A stretch of DNA of 5,680 bases from Gemmatimonadota bacterium. Lineage in GTDB: Bacteria > ARS69. Every line of letters starts with the position of its first letter. Position 1 is the first letter of the stretch. Of this stretch, positions 5,493 to 5,680 are shown in pieces. The position numbers were made by a program, and so were the translations under genes. The notes beneath the pieces are model-generated. The model saw nothing but the letters and a program-made list of their open reading frames with translations. It searched no databases and was not told the origin of the DNA. Location of the stretch: contig JAGQIB010000086.1 in assembly GCA_020431545.1 (NCBI GenBank), positions 1 to 5,680 of the forward strand. Direction: 5' to 3'.

Positions 5493-5680
5493 ACGCACGG
5501 CCCGGAGTCGGAGGACGGCCCCAAATGGGTCTCCCCATCCGGGACCAAGAGACGCAGATGGGACGACCGTCCCCGGATTCCGGCGTCTGGCCCGTTCTCG
5601 CGACGGCACGCTTCTTGTTACGTACTCTTCCGAATCTGAGTTCGGCGGCTCGCGCCCCGGACCGGCACCTCGACACCGAC
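5493..5680. other. Non-coding right end, no supported gene
   Basis: No reading frame here has a convincing ribosome site or family-like protein. A GTG-started 62-codon minus-strand frame (5488-5676) looks like chance. Inverted repeats are present: ATGGG-TCTC-CCCAT (5525-5538), and GGACGG (5513-5518) with CCGTCC (5567-5572). A patch around 5611-5640 is less GC-rich than its surroundings and could carry a promoter for a gene beyond the window, or the end of one. Confidence 0.4.

Noticed and set aside
4353..5639. A 428-codon plus-strand frame opposite the DUF1028 gene.
   Set aside because: Antisense shadow with Arg/His-rich composition and no ribosome site or domain.
5524..5646. 5S rRNA-like snippets on the minus strand (GCCGAACTCAGA and ATGGGGAGACCCAT).
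   Set aside because: They are about 100 nt apart instead of the roughly 40 nt expected, the sequence between them does not follow the 5S pattern, and no closing stem is found.
5488..5676. A 62-codon minus-strand frame starting with GTG at the right end.
   Set aside because: No ribosome site seen, basic low-complexity translation, and it runs over the likely -10 element of the DUF1028 gene.

Overview
The window is GC-rich bacterial chromosome, roughly two-thirds G+C by eye, with strong third-position G/C bias in every gene. It carries four protein genes. From left to right they are a Ser/Thr protein kinase (minus strand, cut by the left edge), a secreted alpha/beta-hydrolase (plus strand), a large secreted Asp-box beta-propeller protein with a C-terminal sorting-type domain (minus strand), and a secreted DUF1028 protein with a TPR-like tail (minus strand). 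A Hanks-type kinase, a BNR/Asp-box propeller ending in a FlgD-like or type-A sorting-like domain, and very high GC together suggest Candidatus Eisenbacteria or a related FCB/Gemmatimonadota-like lineage. That placement is inferred from gene style; no phylogenetic marker lies in the window.

Layout: bases 1-805 encode nearly the whole catalytic domain of the kinase, and its C-terminus lies outside the window. Bases 806-975 are a divergent intergenic region with a good sigma70-like promoter candidate for the kinase and a strong Shine-Dalgarno for the hydrolase. The hydrolase (976-1773) ends directly against a perfect 14-bp inverted repeat (1774-1807), probably a shared terminator between convergent genes. 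The propeller gene (1819-4338) and the DUF1028 gene (4464-5459) point the same way with 125 bp between them. The last 221 bases (5460-5680) hold a ribosome binding site, a likely -10 element and some inverted repeats, but no gene I can support.

Three of the four products carry signal peptides, so most of this stretch serves the cell envelope or the outside: an esterase or peptidase-like hydrolase, a surface or exported propeller, and an exported Ntn-hydrolase-like protein. The kinase is a separate divergent unit. I see no operon logic tying the four into one pathway and no defence, mobile, CRISPR or RNA gene. I did not find a convincing new system. The most open points are the propeller's conserved but uncharacterised segments and the exported DUF1028-TPR protein.
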